This document shows positions 31,926 through 42,281 of a DNA stretch of 43,451 bases, piece by piece (position 1 is the first letter of the stretch; each line of letters opens with the position of its first letter). A program made the position numbers and the translations under genes. The notes under the pieces are model-generated. The model searched no databases. It saw nothing but the letters and a program-made list of their open reading frames with translations, and was not told the origin of the DNA. Source of the stretch: Clostridia bacterium (GTDB lineage Bacteria; Bacillota; Clostridia; Christensenellales; Borkfalkiaceae); contig JAFVWA010000074.1 of NCBI GenBank assembly GCA_017501885.1, positions 1 to 43,451 on the forward strand, given 5' to 3'.

Positions 31926-31954
31926 TTGACTTTTTACGCTAAATTGTTTACAAT
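31926..31954 (+). promoter_or_regulatory. Sigma-A promoter of ruvC, ending eight bases before the ATG
   Basis: TTGACT (31926-31931) and TACAAT (31949-31954) are exactly 17 bases apart. The start codon begins at 31963, so the transcript would start at or within about two bases of it. Confidence 0.8.
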
Positions 31955-31962
31955 AATAGAGT

Positions 31963-32457
31963 ATGATTATAGTAGGTTTCGACCCTGGCTTGGCAACGCT
32001 GGGCTATGGGGTAATAAAAAAAGATAATAGGCATAAACCCGAAATGATTGACTACGGAATTATTTCTACCCCTAAGGAAGAAAATCTCGCAGTTAGATTA
32101 GCGCTACTTGAAAAGGGGATAAAGCAAGTCATCGATAAGTTTAAGCCTGATGAAATCGCTATGGAAGAACTGTTCTTTGCAAAAAACGTCAAGACGGCGA
32201 TAGCCGTTGCGCACGCAAGGGGAGTTTTGCTTTTGACTGCAAATAAGGAATGCGGTAGAATTTTTGAATACACTCCGCTCCAAATAAAACAAGCGCTTAC
32301 CGGTTATGGCAGGGCAGATAAAAAACAAATTCAAGCAATGGTAAAATCCTTTTTGGGGTTAAAGAGCATTCCGCGTCCCGACGATGCTGCCGACGCTTTG
32401 GCGGTTGCTCTCTGCCACGCGCAAACTAATAAACTTGGCGGACTGTTTAAGATATAA
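31963..32457 (+). CDS. ruvC: Holliday junction endodeoxyribonuclease RuvC
   Basis: The 164-residue resolvase cuts Holliday junctions made in recombination. The acidic catalytic residues are in GFDPGLATLGYG, MEELFFAKN and RPDDAADALAVALCHA. ruvA follows after 9 bases. No Shine-Dalgarno lies before the ATG; the promoter ends eight bases upstream. Confidence 0.95.
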   Translation: MIIVGFDPGLATLGYGVIKKDNRHKPEMIDYGIISTPKEENLAVRLALLEKGIKQVIDKFKPDEIAMEELFFAKNVKTAIAVAHARGVLLLTANKECGRIFEYTPLQIKQALTGYGRADKKQIQAMVKSFLGLKSIPRPDDAADALAVALCHAQTNKLGGLFKI

Positions 32458-32466
32458 AGGAGAAAT

Positions 32467-33063
32467 ATGATAGGGTATTTAAAAGGCAACGTTTTAACTT
32501 GTGAAAACGGCATTATATTACTTGAAAATAACGGAGTTGGCTACGAGATAAGTTGTTCAGCTTCCGTTTATCAAAAACTTTGTTCAGAGAAAAAGGGCGA
32601 AGTTTATACCTATATGGCTGTTCGTGAAGACGGTGTTTCGCTTTTCGGTTTTATTTCTCCCGAAGAAAAGAACATGTTCTTAAAACTCATATCGGTATCT
32701 GGGGTTGGCCCCAAAATGGGCATAACCGTTTTATCGGGGTTATCCCTTCCCGAACTCGTTACAAAGATTGCCACGCAAGACGTTAAGGGGTTATCAAAAG
32801 TAAAAGGGCTTGGCAAAAAGACGGCTGAGCGCATCATATTAGAACTTCGTGAAAAAATCGGTTGCGTAGACCAAGCGACGGGCGAAGTGCTACTCTTTAA
32901 CGATAAGCCTGTTGAAGAAAGCGTTAACCAAGATGCAGTTGTTGCACTTATGAGTTTAGGGTTTACCAAAGCCGAAAGCGTGGGCGCTGTTAAAAAGGCG
33001 CAAGACGCAGGCGAAACGCAAATAGAAAAAATAATCGCTCTTGCAATTAAGAGTATGAAATAG
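32467..33063 (+). CDS. ruvA: Holliday junction branch migration protein RuvA
   Basis: The 198-residue junction-binding protein has the N-terminal OB fold ([10 protein letters not shown]), [14 protein letters not shown], the paired helix-hairpin-helix regions ([30 protein letters not shown]) and the C-terminal RuvB-binding domain ([14 protein letters not shown]). AAAGGAGAAA is just before the ATG. It lies between ruvC and ruvB. Confidence 0.96.
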   Translation: MIGYLKGNVLTCENGIILLENNGVGYEISCSASVYQKLCSEKKGEVYTYMAVREDGVSLFGFISPEEKNMFLKLISVSGVGPKMGITVLSGLSLPELVTKIATQDVKGLSKVKGLGKKTAERIILELREKIGCVDQATGEVLLFNDKPVEESVNQDAVVALMSLGFTKAESVGAVKKAQDAGETQIEKIIALAIKSMK

Positions 33064-33065
33064 TT

Positions 33066-34093
33066 ATGGTTATGGAAGAAGAAAGATTAGTTACAAGCAC
33101 AAAAAGTGAAGAAGACGTTATAGAAAACGTTCTACGTCCAAAGTCAATGGAAGGTTACGTAGGTCAAGAAAAGGTCAAGGACAATATCTTGGTCAGTATA
33201 AACGCGGCAAAACTTCGTGGAGAAGCTATGGACCACGTTCTTTTATACGGGCCACCCGGACTTGGTAAAACAACGTTGGCACACATTATAGCAGGCGAAC
33301 TCGGTTCGCAAATAAAAATCACGAGCGGACCTGCAATAGAAAGAGCAGGGGACTTAGCCGCAATACTTACCAACCTCAACGAAAGGGACGTGCTTTTTAT
33401 TGACGAAATTCATCGCCTAAACCACAACGTTGAAGAAATTTTATATCCAGCAATGGAAGACTATACCTTAGATTTTATCATAGGTAAAGGACCTTCTGCA
33501 CAGAACGTGCAACTCCCACTTCCTAAGTTTACGCTTATAGGCGCAACCACCAAAGCAGGTAGACTTTCTTCTCCGCTTAGAGATAGGTTTGGCGTTATTT
33601 GTCGTTTGGAAAACTATTCGGTTGAAGAACTCACCGAGATAGTAGAGCGCTCGGCAGTTAAACTTGGCGTTCAAATGGAAAAGTCGGCGGCGGTAGAAGT
33701 TGCTAAGCGTAGCCGTGGCACGCCAAGAATCGCTAATAGACTTTTAAGGCGCGTTCGCGACTATTCGATTGTTAAAGGGCACGAAGAAGTGTCTTTATCA
33801 GATGCGAAAGCATCTCTCAAAATGTTAGAGATTGACGATTTGGGGTTGGATGCAATCGACATTAGACTTATGCAGTCAATGGTAGAAAAGTTTAACGGTG
33901 GCCCTTGCGGTTTAGACACGCTTGCTGCAACTGTTAACGAAGACGCAAACACCATTGAAGACGTTTACGAGCCATACTTATTGCAACTCGGCTTTATTGC
34001 GCGCACGCCACGTGGCAGAGTGTTGCAAAAGAAAGGCTATGAACATATTGGCTTAAAGTATCCCGAAGGCAAAAAGGAGCAGGAAGACGAGTA

Positions 34094-34094
<1 letters not shown>
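33066..34094 (+). CDS. ruvB: Holliday junction branch migration helicase RuvB
   Basis: The 342-residue AAA+ motor drives branch migration with RuvA. Walker [10 protein letters not shown], Walker B FIDEIHRL, sensor [17 protein letters not shown] with the arginine finger, and the C-terminal winged helix ([16 protein letters not shown]) are present. The ATG at 33066 is 2 bases after the ruvA stop; a second ATG at 33072 is possible. No strong ribosome site is visible, so coupling to ruvA is likely. Confidence 0.96.
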
Positions 34095-36276
<2,182 letters not shown>

Positions 36277-36285
36277 GGAGAGATT

Positions 36286-36570
36286 ATGATTAAACATATA
36301 GTTTGTTTTAAGTTAAAAGAAGGTGAAGACGTTCATAAGGCGGCGGAAGTTCTTCGTTCTATGAAAGGGAAAGTTCCCACCGCATTAGAAATCGAAGTTG
36401 GCGAAGACTTCTTAAAAAGTGAACGTTCTTACGATATAATTTTGCAAGTAACCCTTAAAGATAGGACAGCGCTTGATGAATATCAAAACGATCCATACCA
36501 TTGTGAAGTGGTTAAAAAGCACATGCACGCCGTTCGTCAAAGTTCAGTTGCGGTAGATTACGATATATGA
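36286..36570 (+). CDS. Dabb (stress-responsive A/B barrel) domain protein
   Basis: The 94-residue protein is one Dabb domain: MIKHIVCFKLKEG, ALEIEVGEDFLKSERSYDIIL, YQNDPYHCEVVKKHM. These dimeric ferredoxin-like barrels have no settled role in most bacteria. AAGGAGA is 6 bases before the ATG. Its stop overlaps the next ATG (ATGA). Confidence 0.9.
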   Translation: MIKHIVCFKLKEGEDVHKAAEVLRSMKGKVPTALEIEVGEDFLKSERSYDIILQVTLKDRTALDEYQNDPYHCEVVKKHMHAVRQSSVAVDYDI

Positions 36571-37244
36571 TAAAAGCCGTTATGCTTGATATCGACAACA
36601 CTTTGCTTGATTTTTCAAAGTGTTCGTATCTTTCGATGCAAAAATCTTTTGCTCAGCACGGCTTGCCTTTTAGTGAAAAGGTTTTTAACACGTTTACTAA
36701 GGTTAACGAAGAGCTTTGGAAAAGCATAGAAAGGGGCGAGTATACTCGTGACCAACTACATAAAGAGCGTTGGAACAAAATTTTCGGAATGCTTAATATC
36801 GATTACGACGGAGTTAAGGTAGAACAGTCTTTCTTAGAAAACCTTTACGACTGCGTAGTTGTTATTGACGGAGCGGTAGAACTCGTTAAATATCTTTCTT
36901 CAAAGTATCCCGTGTATACCGCGTCTAACGCGCCAAACGACCAGCAATATAATAGACTTAAAATTTCGGGGATTTATCCATATTTAACAAAGGTGTTTAC
37001 TTCGGAAGCGCTCGGCGTGGATAAGCCCCAAAAAGAGTTTTTCGACAAATGCTTTGCACAAATGGACGGAGTGTTGCCCGAACAAACGATAATGATTGGC
37101 GACTCGCTAACGGCAGATATTAAGGGCGGAAAGTTATACGGAATGCAAACGCTTTGGTATAACCACGACAAAGTTTTAGAGCCAGAGCAAAAATTTTACG
37201 ATTATAAGGTGGATAGCCTTAATCAAATAAAAAACATATTATAA
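36567..37244 (+). CDS. HAD-superfamily hydrolase, YjjG-type nucleotidase-like
   Basis: The 225-residue protein has HAD motifs DIDNTLLDF (nucleophile Asp), TASNAPNDQQ (motif II), DKPQKEFF (motif III Lys) and MIGDSLTADIKGG (motif IV). The alpha-helical cap follows motif I. The sequence is like the YjjG/YfnB pyrimidine nucleotidase group. The ATG overlaps the Dabb stop, so they are coupled. Confidence 0.88.
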   Translation: MIKAVMLDIDNTLLDFSKCSYLSMQKSFAQHGLPFSEKVFNTFTKVNEELWKSIERGEYTRDQLHKERWNKIFGMLNIDYDGVKVEQSFLENLYDCVVVIDGAVELVKYLSSKYPVYTASNAPNDQQYNRLKISGIYPYLTKVFTSEALGVDKPQKEFFDKCFAQMDGVLPEQTIMIGDSLTADIKGGKLYGMQTLWYNHDKVLEPEQKFYDYKVDSLNQIKNIL

Positions 37245-37253
37245 TTGGTAATC

Positions 37254-37709
37254 ATGAGCGTAATTCAAAATGCCGACTACCTTTCCGTGTTAGAACAATC
37301 AGGGGTTTTGTCCTTTGTTCCTAACGGAAACAGTATGTGGCCGTTTATCAAAAACCGTTCGCAAACGGTAATAATCAAAAAAAGCACGGGCGTTTTTAAG
37401 AGTAAAGACGTGGTGTTTTTCCGTAGAGAAGACGGCTCTTTCGTTCTGCATAGGGTTATGCAAGTTTTTCCCGAATACCTAATAGTTAAAGGGGATAGCC
37501 AAATAAACCCCGAAAAGGTGGACGTAAACAACGTGTTCGGTGTTTTAGACGGCTTTTATAAGGGTAAAAAATATATCCCCGTAACCGATAAAAAATACCA
37601 AAAAAAGGTTGACGCTTGGTGTAAAAACACCTTGCTTACAAGACTAAGAAAAAAATTGTTTTATTTTACAAACAGATTAAAAAGAATTTTCAAAAAGAGA
37701 GATAAATAA
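37254..37709 (+). CDS. S24/S26-family peptidase, SipW-like Ser-His type
   Basis: The protein has about 151 residues. The serine motif is GNSMWPFI, and FVLHRVMQ supplies a His where signal peptidases of the SipW/ER type use a Ser-His dyad. YLIVKGDSQ resembles the conserved GD region. No transmembrane segment is seen, which is unusual for a signal peptidase; the C-terminus is very basic (RLKRIFKKRDK). TTG at 37245 is an alternative start; ATG 37254 lies eight bases after TATAAT (37240-37245) and lacks a ribosome site. It comes just before proA; the substrate is unknown. Confidence 0.75.
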   Translation: MSVIQNADYLSVLEQSGVLSFVPNGNSMWPFIKNRSQTVIIKKSTGVFKSKDVVFFRREDGSFVLHRVMQVFPEYLIVKGDSQINPEKVDVNNVFGVLDGFYKGKKYIPVTDKKYQKKVDAWCKNTLLTRLRKKLFYFTNRLKRIFKKRDK

Positions 37710-37711
37710 TA

Positions 37712-38974
37712 ATGAACGATTATTTATTAAACGTTGGCAAGAATGCTAAAAAAGCCTCGCAATCACTTTTGAACGTAAGCGAAGAACAACTAAATAAAAC
37801 GCTTTTAACGGGCGCTAAACTCATAAGAGAAAACAAAGGCTATCTTCAAAAAGCAAACGCTATCGACATCGAAAATGCCAAACTTAAAGGTCAAAGCGCA
37901 GGCTTTATAGATAGGCTTACGCTATCCGACAAGGTTATCGAAGGGGTTGCCGTTGGAATGGAACAAGTGGCTACTCTTAAAAGCCCTGTGGGAAGCGTTT
38001 CATATTCTTACCAAGATGACGAACAAGGCTTTGCCTTGCAAAAGAAAGCCGTTCCTTTTGGGGTTATAGGTATTATTTACGAATCTCGCCCCAACGTTAC
38101 GGCAGACGCGTTTGCGCTATGCTTTAAGACGTCTAACGCCGTTATCTTAAAGGGTGGAAGCGACTCGATAAACTCAAATAAAGCCATGGTAACCGTTCTT
38201 AAAAAGGCATTGGAGCAAAACGGAATCGACCAAAACGCCGTTAGCCTAATCGAAGACACTTCAAGGGAAACGACGGTGGAGTTTATGAAAATGAATAAAT
38301 ACGTTGACCTTCTTATCCCAAGGGGAAGCGCGTCCTTGATAAACTCTGCGCTTCAAAACGCCACCGTTCCTATAATTGAAACGGGCACGGGAAACTGCCA
38401 CGTATACGTTGATAATACCGCAGACGTAACCAAGGCGGTCAACATAATTTTCAATGCGAAAACCCAACGTTACAGCGTTTGTAACGCGTGCGAATCACTA
38501 GTTATTCACTCTGAAATTTTGCAAAAGGCATTGCCCCAAATTGCAAAGGCATTAGAACAAAAACAAGTGGTCATTCGCGCAGATGAACGCGCGTTCGACG
38601 TGATACAGGACTATCCTTACTTAGAAAAAGCAACCGATAAGGACTTTTTCACCGAGTATGGCGACGCTATTATTTCGGTAAAGACGGTTGACTCGTTAAG
38701 TCAGGCGATAGATCACATAAACGAACACTCTACCAAGCATTCTGAGTGTATAGTAACTGAAACTGAAAAGAACGCGGAAATGTTCTTAAACGAGATAGAC
38801 TCGGCTTGTGTTTACCACAATGCTTCAACAAGGTTTTCGGACGGGTTTCAGTTTGGGTTAGGCGCAGAAATAGGCATTTCTACCCAAAAACTCCACGCAA
38901 GAGGACCTATGGGGCTTGGCGCGTTGGTAACTTATAAATACGTTGTTAAAGGCAACGGCGCAGTTAGAAAATAG
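37712..38974 (+). CDS. proA: Gamma-glutamyl phosphate reductase
   Basis: The 420-residue NADPH enzyme of proline synthesis reduces glutamyl-5-phosphate. PFGVIGIIYESRPNVTADAFALC, ILKGGSDSINSNKA, the catalytic Cys in YSVCNACESLVIH, FQFGLGAEIGISTQKLHARGPMGL are classic. proB and proC are not nearby. A weak GAGAG precedes the ATG, two bases after the previous stop. Confidence 0.96.
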   Translation: MNDYLLNVGKNAKKASQSLLNVSEEQLNKTLLTGAKLIRENKGYLQKANAIDIENAKLKGQSAGFIDRLTLSDKVIEGVAVGMEQVATLKSPVGSVSYSYQDDEQGFALQKKAVPFGVIGIIYESRPNVTADAFALCFKTSNAVILKGGSDSINSNKAMVTVLKKALEQNGIDQNAVSLIEDTSRETTVEFMKMNKYVDLLIPRGSASLINSALQNATVPIIETGTGNCHVYVDNTADVTKAVNIIFNAKTQRYSVCNACESLVIHSEILQKALPQIAKALEQKQVVIRADERAFDVIQDYPYLEKATDKDFFTEYGDAIISVKTVDSLSQAIDHINEHSTKHSECIVTETEKNAEMFLNEIDSACVYHNASTRFSDGFQFGLGAEIGISTQKLHARGPMGLGALVTYKYVVKGNGAVRK

Positions 38975-38992
38975 TTAAATTTGACACTTTTT

Positions 38993-39018
38993 AGCCCACC
39001 GCAAATGCGGTGGGCTTG
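38993..39018 (+). terminator. Probable terminator after proA
   Basis: AGCCCACCGC (38993-39002) pairs with GCGGTGGGCT (39007-39016), loop AAAT. The T-tract is short (TTGTG), so its strength is uncertain. Confidence 0.65.
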
Positions 39019-39034
39019 TGCATTGTAAAAAAAC

Positions 39035-39064
39035 TTGACAAAATCGTCGGGGGTGGGGTATAAT
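39035..39064 (+). promoter_or_regulatory. Sigma-A promoter of the InlB-repeat lipoprotein gene
   Basis: TTGACA (39035-39040) and TATAAT (39059-39064) are 18 bases apart, both perfect hexamers. Confidence 0.88.
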
Positions 39065-39078
39065 CGATTCAGTATAAC

Positions 39079-39097
39079 TATTCGGGGGAACCGAATA
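39079..39097 (+). promoter_or_regulatory. Leader hairpin beside the ribosome site
   Basis: TATTCGG-GGGAA-CCGAATA forms a 7-bp stem whose last A is the first base of the AAAGGAG site (39097-39103). It may stabilise the 5' end or modulate translation. Confidence 0.5.
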
Positions 39098-39110
39098 AAG
39101 GAGATTTTTA

Positions 39111-42071
39111 ATGAAAAAGAGTTTGTTAAGATTTTTTGCTCTCCTTTTGACGCTGACCGTAAGCGTTAGCGTGTTCGTTGGTTGTGGCGGTGGCGACGAC
39201 AATGGTGGCGGACACACTCATACGTTTAGCGAAGAATGGGCACACGATGAAACTCATCACTGGCACGAGTCAACTTGTGGTCACGAAGATGCGGTTGTGA
39301 AAGTAGCGCATACATACGGTGAAATCATAGTTGACGAGCCTGCAACACCTACCAAGAAAGGTTACGGACACAAGACCTGTTCTGGTTGTGGTATAACCAA
39401 ATACAACATAGAAGTTGAATTTGTTGTTGATCCTAACGCAGACGTAACGTTGGTTTTTGACGTTCGTGGTGGACAAGCAATAGATCCTGTTACTGTTAAA
39501 GCAGGAACGACCATTGACCTTACTCAGTATACCGTTGAAAGAGAAGAACTTGACGGCATTTCTTTTGAAGGCTGGGTAGTTGGCGGTAAAAAGGTAGAGT
39601 CAATTGAACTCGTAGGCGATATGGTTGCACACGCATCATATTCTTGCGACGAATATTTGGGGAAACAAAGCATTAAGCTTGGAAGATATCCACAAACGAG
39701 AGTTACCGACCAAAGTATTATCGACGCTTTAGACCAAATGGAAATGAGCGACAGAAACTTAGATGGTTACTACGAATATCAAGGCGAAGAATACGCTAAG
39801 GAAGTTTGTTTATTCGATTCTTCTTTCGGTTACGAAAAATTCCAAGCATACTACTTTAAGGTAGAGCCTATTACTTGGGTTGGTTCTAACGGCAGATGGA
39901 CCACTTCGCAAATAATCGACTTTATGGATGAAACTACGTATGCTCAAAGTGTTTTAGAATACTTAAACGGCGATTTCTATAATAGCCTTACCGATGCTGA
40001 AAAAGCAGTAATTGGCGACAAGAATCTTAACGAAGAAAATCCATATAAGTTCTATCTTTGGAACGTAGACAATTTTGTATCAAGCCATAGCAGTCAAGCA
40101 GATAGAAAATTACCTTTAACCGATTATGCGCTTTGCAAAGACGATACAGAGTTCTATAAAGAAGATAGATTTACTACAAAATATTGGTTATTGAACCCAA
40201 TCAATAGTTCTGGAATAGATACGGTTAGTTTCTATAACATTGATAAAAACGGCAACTACGAAATAGACGCTACCTACATGGAAAGAGCAGGTTTATTACC
40301 TTGCGTTACCTTTGATTTCCAAGGCGTTGAAAAGATGACGGGCGACGATACTATTCGCGTTACCTTTAATTCAAACGGCGGAAGCGAAATTGCTACCAAA
40401 ACTTTGATTGCTGGCGAAAAATACGACCTTGATACCCCTGAAAAAGAAGGTTTTAACTTTGTAGGTTGGTATAAAGACGAACAACTTACTCAATCAATAA
40501 GTGCTTACAATTTCTCAAGCACCAAGAATATGACTCTTTATGCAAAATGGGAAGTTAAGCCCGAAGAACCAGACGTTTATAACGTTGTATACGAACTTAA
40601 CGGCGGTGCTTTCGATTCTTCGATTACGCTCGATAAAGAGTTCTTAGAAGGCGAAGTAATTACTTTCCCAATTCCAAAGAAAGATTCAACCATTTCTTAC
40701 GACTACAAGTTTGACGGTTGGTATTTAGAAGAAGATTTCCAAACCAAAATTACTTCAACTGAAGGTTTAGTTGAAAACGTAAAAGTTTATGCTAAATGGA
40801 AAGAAGAAGGCAAATACTTCTATATTGAATATAATTTAAGTTACGGCGAATCAATCGTTGAAGAAGATTATCCAATCAAAGTTTTATGTGCAGAAGGCAC
40901 GATTGATCTTCCTACCGCGCAATATAACGGCTACGTTTTCCTTGGTTGGAAACAAAGGGGCTATGAAGAGTTAATTACTACTCTTAGCACTAATAGATTA
41001 CCTAACTCAGGTGCTGTTGAGTTAACTCCTTATTGGACAAGAGCATATGAAATTACTTGGAACTTAAACGGTGCAACTTTAGAGAATGAAGACCAATTGC
41101 CAGACATGATTTATTCTGGTTGTCCTACTATTGATTTCACTCAGTTCGTTCCACAAAAAGACGGATACAAGTTCATGTATTGGAGCGTTTCTTGGTTAAC
41201 GGCAGGCAATAAATATGGTGTTGGACATACCGAAACCTTAAGCTTTACAGATGGATTTAACTTGCCAACTACTTCTAGCGAGCCTTACATATCAGCAGTA
41301 TTTACTCAAGTTCATACTTTAAAACTTGATTTATCGGGTGGTAACGTTGACGGAAACACGGATATCGTAGAAATTGAATTTGGATATAGCCAAGGCGACG
41401 TTACTTTCCAAAATCCTGTAAAAGACGGCGCTACGTTGCTTGGTTGGTCAGGTGATTATACTTGTGCTTATGAAGCAACCTATTATGATATGAAATACTA
41501 TGCGGATAAGATTCTCTTTACGGTAAATGCTGACGGAACCACTACTTTTAATTCAAGAAATGCTATTGTTTCAGATTATTCTACTGGCGAAGATGAATTA
41601 AGGTTTGATACCATTTATGCTATATGGGATAAAATAACCGTATCTTTTGAAACGGGTGTTGACGGTGTAACGCTTGATCCCGTAACCATCGGGTATAAAG
41701 AAAGTATCAATTTCGATGATGTTGCTTATTCGCTTGGGGTTGTAAATGATAAAAAGTTTGGCGGTTGGTATAGAGATGAAGAGTTGTCTTATAAGTTCAC
41801 TTCTACTTATTTCTACAAGGACGTTACCGTTTATGCTAAATGGCTTTCAAAACTTACCATTACAATTGTTTATGAAGACGGAACTACTGATGAGCAGTAT
41901 ATATATGAAAGCGAAACAATAGATTCGATTACTTTTGAGATTGGCGACGGCCAATATTTTGGCGGTGCATACTTTGATGCAGAACTTACCAACAAGTTAT
42001 CTAATTCTCAACTCTCTAACTATAAACCAAAAGGTGATATGACTTTATACGTTGTTAGAAAGAGTCTGTAA
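39111..42071 (+). CDS. Large lipoprotein with InlB B-type (Listeria-Bacteroides) repeats and a DUF6273-like domain
   Basis: The 986-residue protein has a type II signal peptide with lipobox VFVGC (Cys25). A His-rich segment follows (HTHTFSEEWAHDETHHWHES) with CGHED and KTCSGCG, a possible metal site. A 'KLGRYPQTRVTD...PITWVGSNGRW..' domain (about 185-410) resembles DUF6273. The rest is a chain of InlB B-repeats, each with 'FNSNGGS', 'FVGWYKDEQL' and 'NMTLYAKWE'-type signatures; about six are visible, some degenerate. Such proteins are surface-exposed and often large and variable in gut Firmicutes. It is preceded by a strong promoter and AAAGGAG. Confidence 0.87.
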   Translation: MKKSLLRFFALLLTLTVSVSVFVGCGGGDDNGGGHTHTFSEEWAHDETHHWHESTCGHEDAVVKVAHTYGEIIVDEPATPTKKGYGHKTCSGCGITKYNIEVEFVVDPNADVTLVFDVRGGQAIDPVTVKAGTTIDLTQYTVEREELDGISFEGWVVGGKKVESIELVGDMVAHASYSCDEYLGKQSIKLGRYPQTRVTDQSIIDALDQMEMSDRNLDGYYEYQGEEYAKEVCLFDSSFGYEKFQAYYFKVEPITWVGSNGRWTTSQIIDFMDETTYAQSVLEYLNGDFYNSLTDAEKAVIGDKNLNEENPYKFYLWNVDNFVSSHSSQADRKLPLTDYALCKDDTEFYKEDRFTTKYWLLNPINSSGIDTVSFYNIDKNGNYEIDATYMERAGLLPCVTFDFQGVEKMTGDDTIRVTFNSNGGSEIATKTLIAGEKYDLDTPEKEGFNFVGWYKDEQLTQSISAYNFSSTKNMTLYAKWEVKPEEPDVYNVVYELNGGAFDSSITLDKEFLEGEVITFPIPKKDSTISYDYKFDGWYLEEDFQTKITSTEGLVENVKVYAKWKEEGKYFYIEYNLSYGESIVEEDYPIKVLCAEGTIDLPTAQYNGYVFLGWKQRGYEELITTLSTNRLPNSGAVELTPYWTRAYEITWNLNGATLENEDQLPDMIYSGCPTIDFTQFVPQKDGYKFMYWSVSWLTAGNKYGVGHTETLSFTDGFNLPTTSSEPYISAVFTQVHTLKLDLSGGNVDGNTDIVEIEFGYSQGDVTFQNPVKDGATLLGWSGDYTCAYEATYYDMKYYADKILFTVNADGTTTFNSRNAIVSDYSTGEDELRFDTIYAIWDKITVSFETGVDGVTLDPVTIGYKESINFDDVAYSLGVVNDKKFGGWYRDEELSYKFTSTYFYKDVTVYAKWLSKLTITIVYEDGTTDEQYIYESETIDSITFEIGDGQYFGGAYFDAELTNKLSNSQLSNYKPKGDMTLYVVRKSL

Positions 42072-42113
42072 TATTTATAAGGTTTTTTGCTGAAAAACAA
42101 AAAAGTATCAAAC

Positions 42114-42142
42114 AAAAAAGAGCGATTTTTCGCTCTTTTTTT
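42114..42142 (+). terminator. Intrinsic terminator of the InlB-repeat gene
   Basis: AAAAAGAGCGA (42115-42125) pairs with TCGCTCTTTTT (42130-42140), and more Ts follow. Confidence 0.92.
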
Positions 42143-42180
42143 GTTTTTAAATTTTTCTTTTAAAATGTGTCGTAAAAGTC

Positions 42181-42209
42181 TTGACAAAGGCAAATAATAA
42201 GTGTAGAAT
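42181..42209 (+). promoter_or_regulatory. Sigma-A promoter of the hrcA operon
   Basis: TTGACA (42181-42186) and TAGAAT (42204-42209) are 17 bases apart, directly before the CIRCE element. Confidence 0.85.
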
Positions 42210-42219
42210 TTAGATAAAA

Positions 42220-42246
42220 TTAGCAATTAAAACAAAAGAGTGCTAA
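42220..42246 (+). promoter_or_regulatory. CIRCE element (HrcA operator) of the hrcA operon
   Basis: TTAGCAATT (42220-42228), nine bases, GAGTGCTAA (42238-42246). The right arm is perfect; the left has two changes from the consensus, so it may bind HrcA less well than the groESL site. Confidence 0.9.
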
Positions 42247-42281
42247 CAAAAAGCCGTTTAATTTGCCAAAGGGGAAAAGTA

